Shown one piece after another: positions 1 through 10,378 of a stretch of 64,000 nucleotides of DNA. Each line of letters opens with the position of its first letter. Position 1 is the first letter of the stretch. Below the pieces are notes generated by a model. The model saw nothing but the letters and a program-made list of their open reading frames with translations. It was not told the DNA's origin and made no database searches. The translations under genes and the position numbers were made by a program. The DNA is from Paracoccus tibetensis (GTDB lineage Bacteria > Pseudomonadota > Alphaproteobacteria > Rhodobacterales > Rhodobacteraceae): positions 310,001 to 374,000 of the forward strand of contig NZ_FMVT01000001.1 of assembly GCF_900102505.1 (NCBI RefSeq), given 5' to 3'.

Positions 1-2009
<2,009 letters not shown>

Positions 2010-2076
2010 TCGGGCATGTCCCTCTGACCAGTCGCATCAGATAGGGACGCGCGGCGGAAAAGCAAGTTCATTTCGA

Positions 2077-2091
2077 GAACGGAGCAGGAAC
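2077..2091 (-). promoter_or_regulatory. SOS box (LexA operator) upstream of uvrA
   Basis: The + strand reads GAAC-GGAGCAG-GAAC, exactly the GAAC-N7-GAAC direct repeat (GTTC-N7-GTTC on the other strand) known as the alphaproteobacterial LexA box. A further GTTC at 2066-2069 sits seven bases before the first GAAC, giving GTTC-N7-GAAC-N7-GAAC. It lies 68-82 bp upstream of the uvrA start codon. uvrA is a standard SOS gene in this class, so motif and context agree. The site also lies about 100 bp upstream of pyc, but there is no reason to expect SOS control of pyc. Confidence 0.85.
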
Positions 2092-2188
2092 AGGCCCCGC
2101 ATCGTCTTTTGGTCGCAAATGCGGCTGGAAGCTTGCGCCGCATCGCAGCGAAGCTAGGATGCCGCGCAACTGGAGAAGGGGCCTTGGG

Positions 2189-5100
2189 ATGTTTCGGAAG
2201 ATTCTTGTCGCGAACCGGGGCGAGATCGCCATTCGCGTGATGCGGGCGGCGAACGAGCTGGGCAAGAAGACGGTCGCCGTCTATGCCGAGGAAGACAAGC
2301 TGGGCCTGCACCGCTTCAAGGCCGACGAGGCCTACCGGATCGGCGAGGGTCTGGGCCCCGTCGCGGCCTATCTGTCCATCCCCGAGATCATCCGCGTCGC
2401 CAAGCAATCCGGCGCGGACGCGATCCATCCGGGGTACGGGCTTCTGTCCGAGAATCCCGATTTCGTCGATGCCTGCTTCGAGGCTGGGATCACCTTCATC
2501 GGCCCGCGCGCCGACACGATGCGCGCGCTCGGCGACAAGGCCAGCGCGCGGCGCGTCGCCATCAAGGCGGGGGTGCCGGTCATCCCCGCGACCGAGGTGC
2601 TGGGCGACGACTTCGACGCCATCAAGCGCGAGGCCGGCGAGATCGGCTATCCGCTGATGCTGAAGGCCAGCTGGGGCGGCGGCGGGCGCGGGATGCGGCC
2701 CATCAACTCCGAGGCCGAGCTGGTCGAGAAGGTCCGCGAGGGCCGGCGCGAGGCCGAGGCCGCCTTCGGCAACGGCGAGGGCTATCTGGAGAAGATGATC
2801 CTGCGCGCCCGCCATGTCGAGGTGCAGCTGCTGGGCGACACGCATGGCGGGCTCTATCACCTCTATGAGCGGGACTGCACCGTGCAGCGCCGCAACCAGA
2901 AGGTCGTCGAGCGCGCGCCCGCGCCCTATCTGACCGAGGCGCAGCGGGCCGAGGTCTGCGCGCTGGCGCTGAAGATCGGGCAGGCGGTCGGCTACCAGAA
3001 CGCCGGCACGGTCGAGTTCCTGATGGATATGGACAGCCAGCAGTTCTACTTCATCGAGGTGAACCCGCGCGTGCAGGTCGAGCATACCGTGACCGAAGAG
3101 GTCACCGGCATCGACATCGTGCAGTCCCAGATCAAGATCGCCGAGGGCGCGACCCTGGCCGAGGCCACCGGCCATGCGCGGCAGGAGGACATCACCCTGT
3201 CCGGCCACGCGCTGCAGTGCCGCGTGACGACCGAGGACCCGCAGAACAACTTCATCCCGGACTATGGCCGCATCACCGCCTATCGCAGCGCGACGGGCAT
3301 GGGCATCCGGCTGGACGGCGGGACGGCCTATGCCGGCGGGGTCATCACCCGCTATTACGACTCGCTGCTGGTCAAGGTCACGGCCTGGGCGCAGACGCCC
3401 GATCAGGCGATCAAGCGGATGGACCGGGCTCTGCGCGAGTTCCGGGTGCGGGGCGTCTCGACGAACATCGACTTCGTCATCAACCTGCTGAAGCACCCGG
3501 TCTTCCTCAACGACACCTACACGACGAAGTTCATCGACACGACCGAGGACCTCTTCGACTTCAAGAAGCGGCAGGACCGGGCGACGAAGATCCTCACCTA
3601 CCTTGCCGATATCAGCGTGAACGGTCACCCCGAGACGGCCGGCCGCGCGATGCCGCCCGCCCAAGCCCGCGCGCCCGTGCCGCCGAAGCCGGTGGCCGCC
3701 CCCGCTCCGGGGACGCGGCAGATGCTGGAGGCGCAGGGCGCGCAGGCCGTCGCCGACTGGCTGGCGGCGCAGAAACAGCTGCTGATCACCGACACGACCA
3801 TGCGCGACGGGCACCAGTCGCTGCTGGCGACGCGGATGCGGTCCATCGACATGATCCGGGTCGCGCCCTCCTATGCCGCGAACCTGCCGCAGCTTTTCAG
3901 CGTCGAGTGCTGGGGCGGGGCGACCTTCGACGTGGCATACCGCTTCCTGCAGGAATGCCCGTGGCAGCGGCTGCGCGACATCCGCGCGAAGATGCCGAAC
4001 CTGATGACGCAGATGCTGCTGCGCGCCTCGAACGGGGTGGGCTACACCAACTATCCCGACAACGTGGTGCAGTTCTTCGTCGCTCAGGCGGCGAAGTCCG
4101 GGGTGGACGTCTTCCGCGTCTTCGACAGCCTCAACTGGACCGAGAACATGCGCGTCGCGATGGACGCCGTGATCGAGAGCGGCAAGATCTGCGAGGGGAC
4201 CGTCTGCTATACCGGCAACATGCTGGACGCGGACCGCTCCAAATACGACCTCAAGTACTACGTCCGCACTGCGCAGGAGCTGAAGGCGGCCGGGGCGCAT
4301 ATCCTGGGCCTCAAGGACATGGCGGGGCTGCTGAAGCCGGCCGCCGCGCGCATCCTCATCAAGGCGCTGAAGGAGGAGGTCGGGCTGCCCGTCCATTTCC
4401 ACACCCACGACACCAGCGGCATGGGCGGGGCGACGATTCTTGCCGCCGCCGAGGTGGGAGTGGACGTGGTCGATTGCGCGATGGACGCGCTGTCGGGCAA
4501 TACCAGCCAGCCGACGATGGGCTCGGTGGTCGAGGCGCTGGCGGGGACCGAGCGGGACACCGGGCTCGACATCGCCGCGATCCGGTCGATCAGCAACTAC
4601 TGGGAGCGCGTGCGCGAGAACTACGCCGCCTTCGAGAGCGGGCTGCAATCGCCCGCCTCGGAGGTCTATCTGCACGAGATGCCGGGCGGGCAGTTCACCA
4701 ACCTCAAGTCTCAGGCGCGCAGCATGGGGCTGGAGGATCGCTGGCACGAGGTCGCGCAGGCCTATGCCGACGTGAACCGGATGTTGGGAGACATCGTGAA
4801 GGTGACGCCATCCTCCAAGGTGGTGGGCGACATGGCGCTGATGATGGTGGCGCAGAACCTGACGCCCGAGGACGTGCTGGACCCCGCCAAGGACGTGAGC
4901 TTCCCGGATTCGGTCATCGACATGATGAAGGGCAATCTCGGCCAGCCTCCCGGCGGCTGGCCGGAGGGAATCCAGCGCAAGGTGCTCAAGGGCGAGGCGC
5001 CGATCACCGACCGGCCCGGCGCGCATCTGCCCCCCGTGGATCTTGAGGCCGAGCGGGCCAAGCTGTCCGAGCTGCTGGACGCCCAGATCGACGACGAGGA

Positions 5101-5620
5101 CCTTAACGGCTACCTGATGTATCCCAAGGTCTTCACCGACTACATGGCCCGGCACGAGGTCTACGGCCCCGTGCGCACCCTGCCGACGCGGACCTTCTTC
5201 TACGGCATGGAGCCGGGCGAGGAGATCAGCGTCGAGATCGATCCCGGCAAGACGCTGGAGGTGCGCCTGCTGACCCTGGGCGAGACGGACGAGAAGGGCG
5301 AGGTCAAGGTCTTCTTCGAGCTGAACGGCCAGCCGCGCCAGGTCCGCGTGCCGAACCGCAAGGTAGGCGGGGGCGTGGCCGCGCGGCCCAAGGCGGATGC
5401 GGGCAATGCCGGCCATGTCGGCGCGCCGATGCCGGGCGTCGTCGCCTCGGTCACGGTCAGCGCCGGGCAGAAGGTCGCGCAGGGGGACCTGCTGCTGACC
5501 ATCGAGGCGATGAAGATGGAGACCGGGCTGCATGCCGACCGCGACGGGACCGTGACGGCGGTGCATGTGACGCCGGGCGCGCAGATCGACGCGAAGGACC
5601 TGCTGGTGGAGCTGGGCTGA
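2189..5620 (+). CDS. pyc: pyruvate carboxylase
   Basis: This biotin enzyme carboxylates pyruvate to oxaloacetate (anaplerosis). The 1143 residues match the usual single-chain length. The biotin carboxylase domain occupies about residues 1-450 (start FRKILVANRGEIAIRV; a glycine-rich ATP loop, WGGGGRGM, near 170). The carboxyltransferase domain spans about 530-800 (DTTMRDGHQSLLATRMR). The C-terminal biotinyl domain carries EAMKMET, with the biotinylated lysine at about residue 1109. The reading frame is open further upstream, but the ATG at 2189 starts the conserved sequence and follows a GGAGAAGGGG ribosome-binding site. The gene is followed at once by a GC-rich palindromic repeat that may end transcription. 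Confidence 0.97.
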   Translation: MFRKILVANRGEIAIRVMRAANELGKKTVAVYAEEDKLGLHRFKADEAYRIGEGLGPVAAYLSIPEIIRVAKQSGADAIHPGYGLLSENPDFVDACFEAGITFIGPRADTMRALGDKASARRVAIKAGVPVIPATEVLGDDFDAIKREAGEIGYPLMLKASWGGGGRGMRPINSEAELVEKVREGRREAEAAFGNGEGYLEKMILRARHVEVQLLGDTHGGLYHLYERDCTVQRRNQKVVERAPAPYLTEAQRAEVCALALKIGQAVGYQNAGTVEFLMDMDSQQFYFIEVNPRVQVEHTVTEEVTGIDIVQSQIKIAEGATLAEATGHARQEDITLSGHALQCRVTTEDPQNNFIPDYGRITAYRSATGMGIRLDGGTAYAGGVITRYYDSLLVKVTAWAQTPDQAIKRMDRALREFRVRGVSTNIDFVINLLKHPVFLNDTYTTKFIDTTEDLFDFKKRQDRATKILTYLADISVNGHPETAGRAMPPAQARAPVPPKPVAAPAPGTRQMLEAQGAQAVADWLAAQKQLLITDTTMRDGHQSLLATRMRSIDMIRVAPSYAANLPQLFSVECWGGATFDVAYRFLQECPWQRLRDIRAKMPNLMTQMLLRASNGVGYTNYPDNVVQFFVAQAAKSGVDVFRVFDSLNWTENMRVAMDAVIESGKICEGTVCYTGNMLDADRSKYDLKYYVRTAQELKAAGAHILGLKDMAGLLKPAAARILIKALKEEVGLPVHFHTHDTSGMGGATILAAAEVGVDVVDCAMDALSGNTSQPTMGSVVEALAGTERDTGLDIAAIRSISNYWERVRENYAAFESGLQSPASEVYLHEMPGGQFTNLKSQARSMGLEDRWHEVAQAYADVNRMLGDIVKVTPSSKVVGDMALMMVAQNLTPEDVLDPAKDVSFPDSVIDMMKGNLGQPPGGWPEGIQRKVLKGEAPITDRPGAHLPPVDLEAERAKLSELLDAQIDDEDLNGYLMYPKVFTDYMARHEVYGPVRTLPTRTFFYGMEPGEEISVEIDPGKTLEVRLLTLGETDEKGEVKVFFELNGQPRQVRVPNRKVGGGVAARPKADAGNAGHVGAPMPGVVASVTVSAGQKVAQGDLLLTIEAMKMETGLHADRDGTVTAVHVTPGAQIDAKDLLVELG

Positions 5621-5623
5621 CTT

Positions 5624-5720
5624 GCGTCCCGCGACGGCGGGGGGCGCTGCCCCCCGCACCCCCCGGCAGGGGGCGCGGCCCCCTGCACCCGCGGGATATT
5701 TGCCGCACAGGAGAGGGAGG
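5624..5720. repeat. GC-rich palindromic intergenic repeat, copy 1
   Basis: It begins GCGTCCCGCG just after the pyc stop, continues with nested G-tract/C-tract hairpins (GGGGGGC-GCT-GCCCCCC) and ends with the hallmark GGGATATTT followed by a purine-rich CACAGGAGAGG. Other copies lie near 8.35, 14.55, 30.8, 37.67, 37.86 and 51.97 kb. Its place at gene 3' ends suggests transcript termination or mRNA stabilisation. Confidence 0.75.
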
Positions 5721-5728
5721 GCGCGGCC

Positions 5729-6481
5729 TCAGGGGCGGCGGAGGGCGGGCAGGCCCACGCCGGCCGCGTCGAAGCCTCCGTCGGCGGCGAGGATCTGGCC
5801 GGTGATGTAGGAGGCGCGGTCCGAGAGGAGGAAGGTGATGGCCTCGGCAATCTCGGCCTCGGTGCCGTAGCGGTTCAGCGGGATGGCGTCGTGATAGGCG
5901 GCGCGGATGGCGGGGCTGTGGACGGCCAGCGCAAGCTTGGTGTCCACCGGGCCGGGGGCGACGCAGTTGGCGCGGATGCCGTGCTCGCCCAGCTCCACCG
6001 CCTGCTGGCGGGTCAGGTGGATCACGGCCGCCTTGGACGTGCCGTAGGCGACGCGCAGGGTCGAGGCGCGCAGGCCCGAGATCGAGGCGATGTTCACGAT
6101 GGCACCGCCCGCCTTCTTCAGATGCGGGATCACCGCCTGCGAGGTCAGGAAGACGCCGTCGAGATTGGTCGCCATGATCCGGCGCCAGGTGGCGTGGTCG
6201 GTCTGGTCCAGCGGGCGGAAGTCGGCGATGCCGGCGTTGTTCACCAGCCCGTCGATGCGGCCGGACCAGGCGGCGACGCGGGCGGTCATGGCGGCAATCT
6301 GGCCCTCGTCCGAGATGTCGCAGGGGAGGGGGAGGACGTCCTCCATCGTGGCGGCGGCGGCCAGTTCGTCGGCGTCGAGGTCGATCATGGCGACGCGCCA
6401 GCCCTCGCGCAGCAGGAGCTTCGTGGTGGCGAGGCCGATGCCGCGGGCGGCGCCGGTGACGATGGCGGTCTTGAGGCTCAT
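5729..6481 (-). CDS. SDR-family oxidoreductase
   Basis: This is a classical short-chain dehydrogenase/reductase of 250 residues, the normal family length. The NAD(P)-binding motif VTGAARGIG is at residues 8-16, NNAG at 81-84, the catalytic Ser at about 133 and Tyr146-x3-Lys150 (YGTSK). The C-terminal region, ITGQILAADGGF, is typical of FabG-like enzymes. Asp36 at the end of the second beta strand (MIDLDA) hints at NAD preference. The start has AAAGGA upstream and lies 17 bp after the TRAP large permease stop, so it is probably the last gene of the dctP-dctQ-dctM-SDR operon and probably oxidises a hydroxy-acid or alcohol taken up by the transporter. The substrate is not predictable. Confidence 0.88.
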   Translation of the reverse strand: MSLKTAIVTGAARGIGLATTKLLLREGWRVAMIDLDADELAAAATMEDVLPLPCDISDEGQIAAMTARVAAWSGRIDGLVNNAGIADFRPLDQTDHATWRRIMATNLDGVFLTSQAVIPHLKKAGGAIVNIASISGLRASTLRVAYGTSKAAVIHLTRQQAVELGEHGIRANCVAPGPVDTKLALAVHSPAIRAAYHDAIPLNRYGTEAEIAEAITFLLSDRASYITGQILAADGGFDAAGVGLPALRRP

Positions 6482-6498
6482 GGAGGGGGTCCTTTCGC

Positions 6499-7824
6499 TC
6501 AGCGCAGCCACTGGACCAGCAGCAGCGAGATGGAGGGGAAGGCGGCGATCACGGCCAGGCCGGCAAGCGTCGCCACCAGGAACGGCAGGGCGCCGCGGGC
6601 CACGCGCTCGATGGAGATGCGCGAGACGTTGGCCGCGACATAGAGGTTGATCCCCACGGGCGGCGTGATGAGGCCGATGGCGAGGTTCACCATCACGAGG
6701 ACGCCGAACCAGACCGGGTCCCAGCCAAGCGTCCGCATGACCGGCAGCACGATGGGCAGGGTGATGAACATCACCGTGATCGCGTCCATGAACATGCCCG
6801 CGATCAGCAGGATCAGCATGATGACCGCCAGGATCACCCAAGGGTTCTCGCTGATGCCCAGAAGGCCGCTGGAATAGGTGCCGACGAGGTCCTCGACCGT
6901 GATGACCCATCCGAAGAGCGCGGCATAGGCGACGACCAGCATGACCGTGGCCGAGGAGGCGGCGGCCTCGGCCAGCGTCTCGTAGAGGCTGCGCAGGGTC
7001 AGGGAGCGGTAGATGAGGCCGCCGACGAGGAGAGCGTAGACGGTGGCGACGAGGGCGGCCTCGGTCGGGGTGAAGATGCCCGAATAGATGCCGCCGAGGA
7101 TGACGGCGGGGGTCATCAGGCCCCAGAAGCTGTCCCGGAAGCTGCGGGCGAGGCGGGTGCCGTAGGGCTGGCCGGCATAGGGCTCGGGGCTGAGCGCGGT
7201 CAGGGCGCGGCGGGGGGCTTTCGGGGCGATGAAGGGCAGGACGGCGATCATCGTCAGGCCCATGAAGAGGCCCGGCAGGATCGCGGCGATGAAGAGCTGC
7301 GAGATCGAGACCTCGGCGATGACGCCGTAGAGGACGAGGCCGATGGAGGGCGGGATGACGATGGAGAGCGCGGCCCCCGCGCAGACGAGGCCGGCGGCAT
7401 GGGCGCGGCTGTAGCCGTCCTCCTCCATCCCCTTGATGATCATCGGGCCGATGGCGGCGACCGAGGCCGGGCCCGAGCCGCTGACCGCGCCCCAGAAGAG
7501 GCAGACGACCGTGCCGACGACGCCCATTCCGCCGGGCAGACCGCCGACGAGGACGCGGAAGAAGCGGATCATGCGCTCGGCGATGCCGGTGCTGCCCATG
7601 AGCGCGCCGGCGAGGATGAAGAAGGGGATCGCCAGCAGCGAGTAGCGCGCGACGCCGGCCGTGATGAGATCGCCCGCGAGGTCCAGCCCGAAGCCGATCC
7701 GCCACATCGCGTAGAGCGCCGAGAGGCCGAGCGCGAAGGCGACCGGCACCCGCAGCGCCAGCAGCAGAAAGAACAGCAGCACCATCTGCGTGCCGGGGCC
7801 GAGCGCGGGGAGGAGGTCAGTCAT
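6499..7824 (-). CDS. dctM: TRAP transporter large permease, DctM family
   Basis: This is the large membrane subunit of a tripartite ATP-independent periplasmic (TRAP) transporter; it carries out ion-driven uptake of a carboxylate-type ligand. It has 441 residues, about 12 hydrophobic segments, and the DctM signatures PFFILAGALMGSTGIAERM near residue 65 and a glycine/proline-rich TPPVGINLYVA near the C-terminus. Its start overlaps the end of dctQ by 8 bp, which implies translational coupling. It belongs to the minus-strand operon dctP-dctQ-dctM-SDR. Confidence 0.93.
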   Translation of the reverse strand: MTDLLPALGPGTQMVLLFFLLLALRVPVAFALGLSALYAMWRIGFGLDLAGDLITAGVARYSLLAIPFFILAGALMGSTGIAERMIRFFRVLVGGLPGGMGVVGTVVCLFWGAVSGSGPASVAAIGPMIIKGMEEDGYSRAHAAGLVCAGAALSIVIPPSIGLVLYGVIAEVSISQLFIAAILPGLFMGLTMIAVLPFIAPKAPRRALTALSPEPYAGQPYGTRLARSFRDSFWGLMTPAVILGGIYSGIFTPTEAALVATVYALLVGGLIYRSLTLRSLYETLAEAAASSATVMLVVAYAALFGWVITVEDLVGTYSSGLLGISENPWVILAVIMLILLIAGMFMDAITVMFITLPIVLPVMRTLGWDPVWFGVLVMVNLAIGLITPPVGINLYVAANVSRISIERVARGALPFLVATLAGLAVIAAFPSISLLLVQWLR

Positions 7825-8293
7825 GGGCGGCGGCCGCGCGGTATTCGGTGACGGCGTGCTGCACGAAGCGCAGGGCGATCAGGAGAAAGGCGACGGGCAC
7901 GGCGGCTTGGTAATACCAGGCGGGGATGCCGAGGGCGTAGGACCTGAGGCCGTTGGCGTAGAGCGTCGCGAGCGCAGCCCAGGCGAGCCAGGCCGAGGCG
8001 AGGAGCAGCAGGACCGACAGCGCTGCCGAGAGGACGACAAGCGGCAGGCGCAGGCTGCGGGGCAGAAGATCGACCACCGCGGTGACGGCGAGATGCTGGC
8101 CCTGCCGGGCGGCGATGGCGGCGCCGAAGACGGTCAGCAGCAGGAAGCCGTTGGTCAGCAGCTCCTCGCTGGAGGCGAAGGAATAGCTGGTCCCGTAGCG
8201 CACGACGACATTGGCGAAGCCCAGCAGCGTCATGCCGAGAAAGAGGATGGCGCAGACCAGCTTTTCAGCCTCGCGCATGAGGAAGGCGAGCAT
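7817..8293 (-). CDS. dctQ: TRAP transporter small permease, DctQ family
   Basis: This is a 158-residue membrane protein with four predicted helices, the usual DctQ architecture. It scaffolds the large permease and accepts the binding protein. The sequence is typical of the family at the N-terminus (a charged start MREAEKLVCAILFLGM leading into TM1) and has conserved aromatics in the last loop. It overlaps dctM by 8 bp. A GC-rich palindromic repeat separates it from dctP upstream; stronger expression of the binding protein than of the permeases is usual in such operons. Confidence 0.88.
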   Translation of the reverse strand: MLAFLMREAEKLVCAILFLGMTLLGFANVVVRYGTSYSFASSEELLTNGFLLLTVFGAAIAARQGQHLAVTAVVDLLPRSLRLPLVVLSAALSVLLLLASAWLAWAALATLYANGLRSYALGIPAWYYQAAVPVAFLLIALRFVQHAVTEYRAAAAHD

Positions 8294-8330
8294 GGCGGCC
8301 TCTCACCGAAGTCACGGGGACGGGTGTCGC

Positions 8331-8400
8331 CGGGGGAGAGGGGCGCTGCCCCCCATCGCGCGCTGCGCGATCCCCCCGGGATATTTGGGCACAGAAGATG
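8331..8400. repeat. GC-rich palindromic intergenic repeat, copy 2 (inside TRAP operon)
   Basis: G/C-tract hairpins are followed by CCCCGGGATATTTGGG and CACAGAAGATG, matching the element after pyc. This copy lies inside an operon, between dctP and dctQ, where it could lower downstream expression or protect the dctP transcript. Confidence 0.7.
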
Positions 8401-8409
8401 CGGCGGGCG

Positions 8410-9417
8410 TCAGTTCGCCGAGGCGATGGCGTCGCGGAAGGACTGGACGAGGTCGGGGCCGACGCGTTCTGCCCATTGGTCGAAGGCGGGCTGGGTGGCC
8501 TCGCGAAAGGCGGCGAGTTCCTCCTCGGTGGGTTCGTAGACCTCCATGCCGCGCTCGCGCAGGAAGTCGAGGCCGGTCGCGGTGCCCTCGCGGGTGATCT
8601 GGCGCTGGTAGTCCATCGCCTCGGCCGCGGTTTCCTGCAGCATCGCCTGGGTTTCCGCGTCGTAGCTGTCCCATTTCGCCTTGGAGATACCGAGGAAGAC
8701 CGGATCATATGAATAGTGCCAGGTGGTCAGGTAGCGCTGCACCTCGAAGACCTGCTGCGGGATGATCACGGCGCCAATCGGGTTTTCCTGTCCGTCCACC
8801 ACGCCCTGCTGGAGGGCGGTCAGCGTCTCGGTCCATTGCATCTGCTGGGGGTTCGCGCCGAGCGCGTTCATCACGTCGATATACATCGGGCCGGCGACGC
8901 GCATGTTGAGGCCGGCCATGTCGGCGGGCGAGGTGATCGGGCGGACGTTGTTCGTCACCTCGCGGAAGCCGTTCTCGCCCCAGGCCAGGACCTTGATGCC
9001 CTTTTCCTCGAGGATCTCGGCGAGGCGCTCGGCCGGGCCGCCCTCGGCGGTGGTGGCGTCGACCTGGTCGTAATTGGCGTAAAGGTAGGGCAGCGAGAAG
9101 ACGGCCATCTCGGGCACGAGGGGCGTCACGTTGATCGCCGAGGTCACCACCAGGTCCAGCGCGCCGCGCCCGACCATGTCGGCCTGGCGCATCTGGTCGC
9201 CGCCCGCGAGCTGGGCGTTGGGGAAGACGCGGACCTCCATCTCGCCGCCCGAGCGTTCGGCCAGCAGCTCGCCAAAGCGCTCGGCGCCCTTGTGCCAGGT
9301 CGTGCCGTCGCCGGTGTTGTGCGACAGGCGCAGCGTCTCTGCCGCGGCCGCCCCCAGGCCGAGCGTGGTGGCCAGCGCCGTGGCCAGCGCGAAGCGGCCG
9401 AGTTTCATGAAGCTCAT
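8410..9417 (-). CDS. dctP: TRAP transporter substrate-binding protein, DctP family
   Basis: This periplasmic solute receptor of a TRAP transporter has 335 residues, the family norm. It starts MSFMKLGRFALATALATTLG and ends its signal peptide at AAAAE (cleavage near residue 25). The DctP core is visible: LRLSHNTGDGTTWHKGAERF at the mature N-terminus, the ligand-carboxylate-binding arginine region GLNMRVAGPMY, and WTETLTALQQGVVDGQENP. The start at 9417 was chosen over the nearby MKLG because it has a perfect GGAGG eight bases upstream. It is the first gene of the operon and divergent from iclR; a perfect palindrome lies in the shared promoter region. Neighbouring CoA-ligase and thiolase genes suggest an organic acid that is activated to its CoA ester. 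Confidence 0.93.
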   Translation of the reverse strand: MSFMKLGRFALATALATTLGLGAAAAETLRLSHNTGDGTTWHKGAERFGELLAERSGGEMEVRVFPNAQLAGGDQMRQADMVGRGALDLVVTSAINVTPLVPEMAVFSLPYLYANYDQVDATTAEGGPAERLAEILEEKGIKVLAWGENGFREVTNNVRPITSPADMAGLNMRVAGPMYIDVMNALGANPQQMQWTETLTALQQGVVDGQENPIGAVIIPQQVFEVQRYLTTWHYSYDPVFLGISKAKWDSYDAETQAMLQETAAEAMDYQRQITREGTATGLDFLRERGMEVYEPTEEELAAFREATQPAFDQWAERVGPDLVQSFRDAIASAN

Positions 9418-9490
9418 CCGGTGTCCTCCCCCTGTGTCTGCCGCCCCTCCGCAGCATTGGTTCACATGATGGTTTCATCCAGGCCGGGTT

Positions 9491-9508
9491 TGCAAGAATA
9501 ATCTTGCA
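9491..9508. promoter_or_regulatory. perfect palindrome, likely IclR-family operator
   Basis: TGCAAGA-ATAA-TCTTGCA is a perfect 7-bp inverted repeat around a 4-base A/T spacer, in otherwise very GC-rich DNA. It lies 74 bp upstream of dctP and 48 bp upstream of the iclR-type gene, which read away from each other. Position, symmetry and size fit the operator of the adjacent IclR regulator controlling both directions. This is inferred from position and symmetry only. Confidence 0.55.
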
Positions 9509-9555
9509 CTCCGTCGCGCATTCTCGTCATCCTTGGTGCAGGAGGAGCGAGAGCG

Positions 9556-10377
9556 ATGCGAGCCGAGCGGGATGAGGTTCATCATGCGGACCCGGAGGGG
9601 CCGAGCGGCACGCAGAGCGTGGACCGGGCGATGGCGCTGCTGGACCTGATCGGGCGGCGCAGCGTCGAGGGGGTGTCGCTGTCGGGGCTGGTCGCGGGGA
9701 GCGGGCTGAACAAGGCGACCGTGCGGCGGCTGGTGCTGGCGCTGATCCGGGCGGGCATGGTCGCGCAGGACGAGGCGAGCCGCCTTTATCATCTGGGCGA
9801 TCAGGCGCAGGTTCTGGGCGCGATGGCGGCGCAGCGGCCAGGGCTGGCGCGGCTGGCCGGGGAAAGCGTGATGCGGCTGGCGCAGGAGGTCGGGGACGCC
9901 GCGCTGCTGTCCGTGCGGCGCGGCGCGTCCTCGCTGTGCCTCTTGCGCGAGGACGGGGCCTATCCGATCCGCACCCATGCGCTGGTGCCGGGGCAGATGC
10001 ATCCGCTTGGCGTCGGCGCAGGCTCGCTGGCGCTGCTGGCGGCCCTGCCCGAGGGCGAGCGGGAGGAAGTCATGGCCGCCAACGCCGCCCATCTGGCGCG
10101 GGCCTTTCCCCATTACGCGCCGCGGCTGCCGGCGCTGGTGGCCGAGACGGCGGCGCAGGGCTTCGCGCTGAACCCGGGGCTGATCTTCGAGGGCTCCTGG
10201 GGGATGGGGGTGGCGCTGCGCCACCCGGGCGGGCGGCTGGCGGGGGCCCTGTCCATCGCCGCCGTCGACAGCCGGATGCGCGAGGCGCGCCGGCCCGAGT
10301 TGCTGGAGCGCCTGCGGGCCGAGGCGGCGCGGATTGAACGCAAGCTGGCGCAGGTCGCGCCGCGTCAGGGAGGATGA
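9556..10377 (+). CDS. IclR-family transcriptional regulator
   Basis: This 273-residue protein has the IclR layout: an N-terminal winged helix-turn-helix (about residues 20-85, SVDRAMALLDLIGRR...SGLNKATVRRLVLALIRAGMV) and a C-terminal effector-binding domain (about 95-265; LLREDGAYPIRTHALVPGQMHPLGVGAG is the usual ligand-pocket region). A GGAGGAG lies eight bases before the ATG. Its stop is separated from the thiolase start by one base, so it leads the operon iclR-thiolase-acyl-CoA ligase-DUF296, and it is divergent from dctP. It probably senses the substrate of this pathway or its CoA ester. Confidence 0.9.
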   Translation: MRAERDEVHHADPEGPSGTQSVDRAMALLDLIGRRSVEGVSLSGLVAGSGLNKATVRRLVLALIRAGMVAQDEASRLYHLGDQAQVLGAMAAQRPGLARLAGESVMRLAQEVGDAALLSVRRGASSLCLLREDGAYPIRTHALVPGQMHPLGVGAGSLALLAALPEGEREEVMAANAAHLARAFPHYAPRLPALVAETAAQGFALNPGLIFEGSWGMGVALRHPGGRLAGALSIAAVDSRMREARRPELLERLRAEAARIERKLAQVAPRQGG

Positions 10378-10378
10378 G

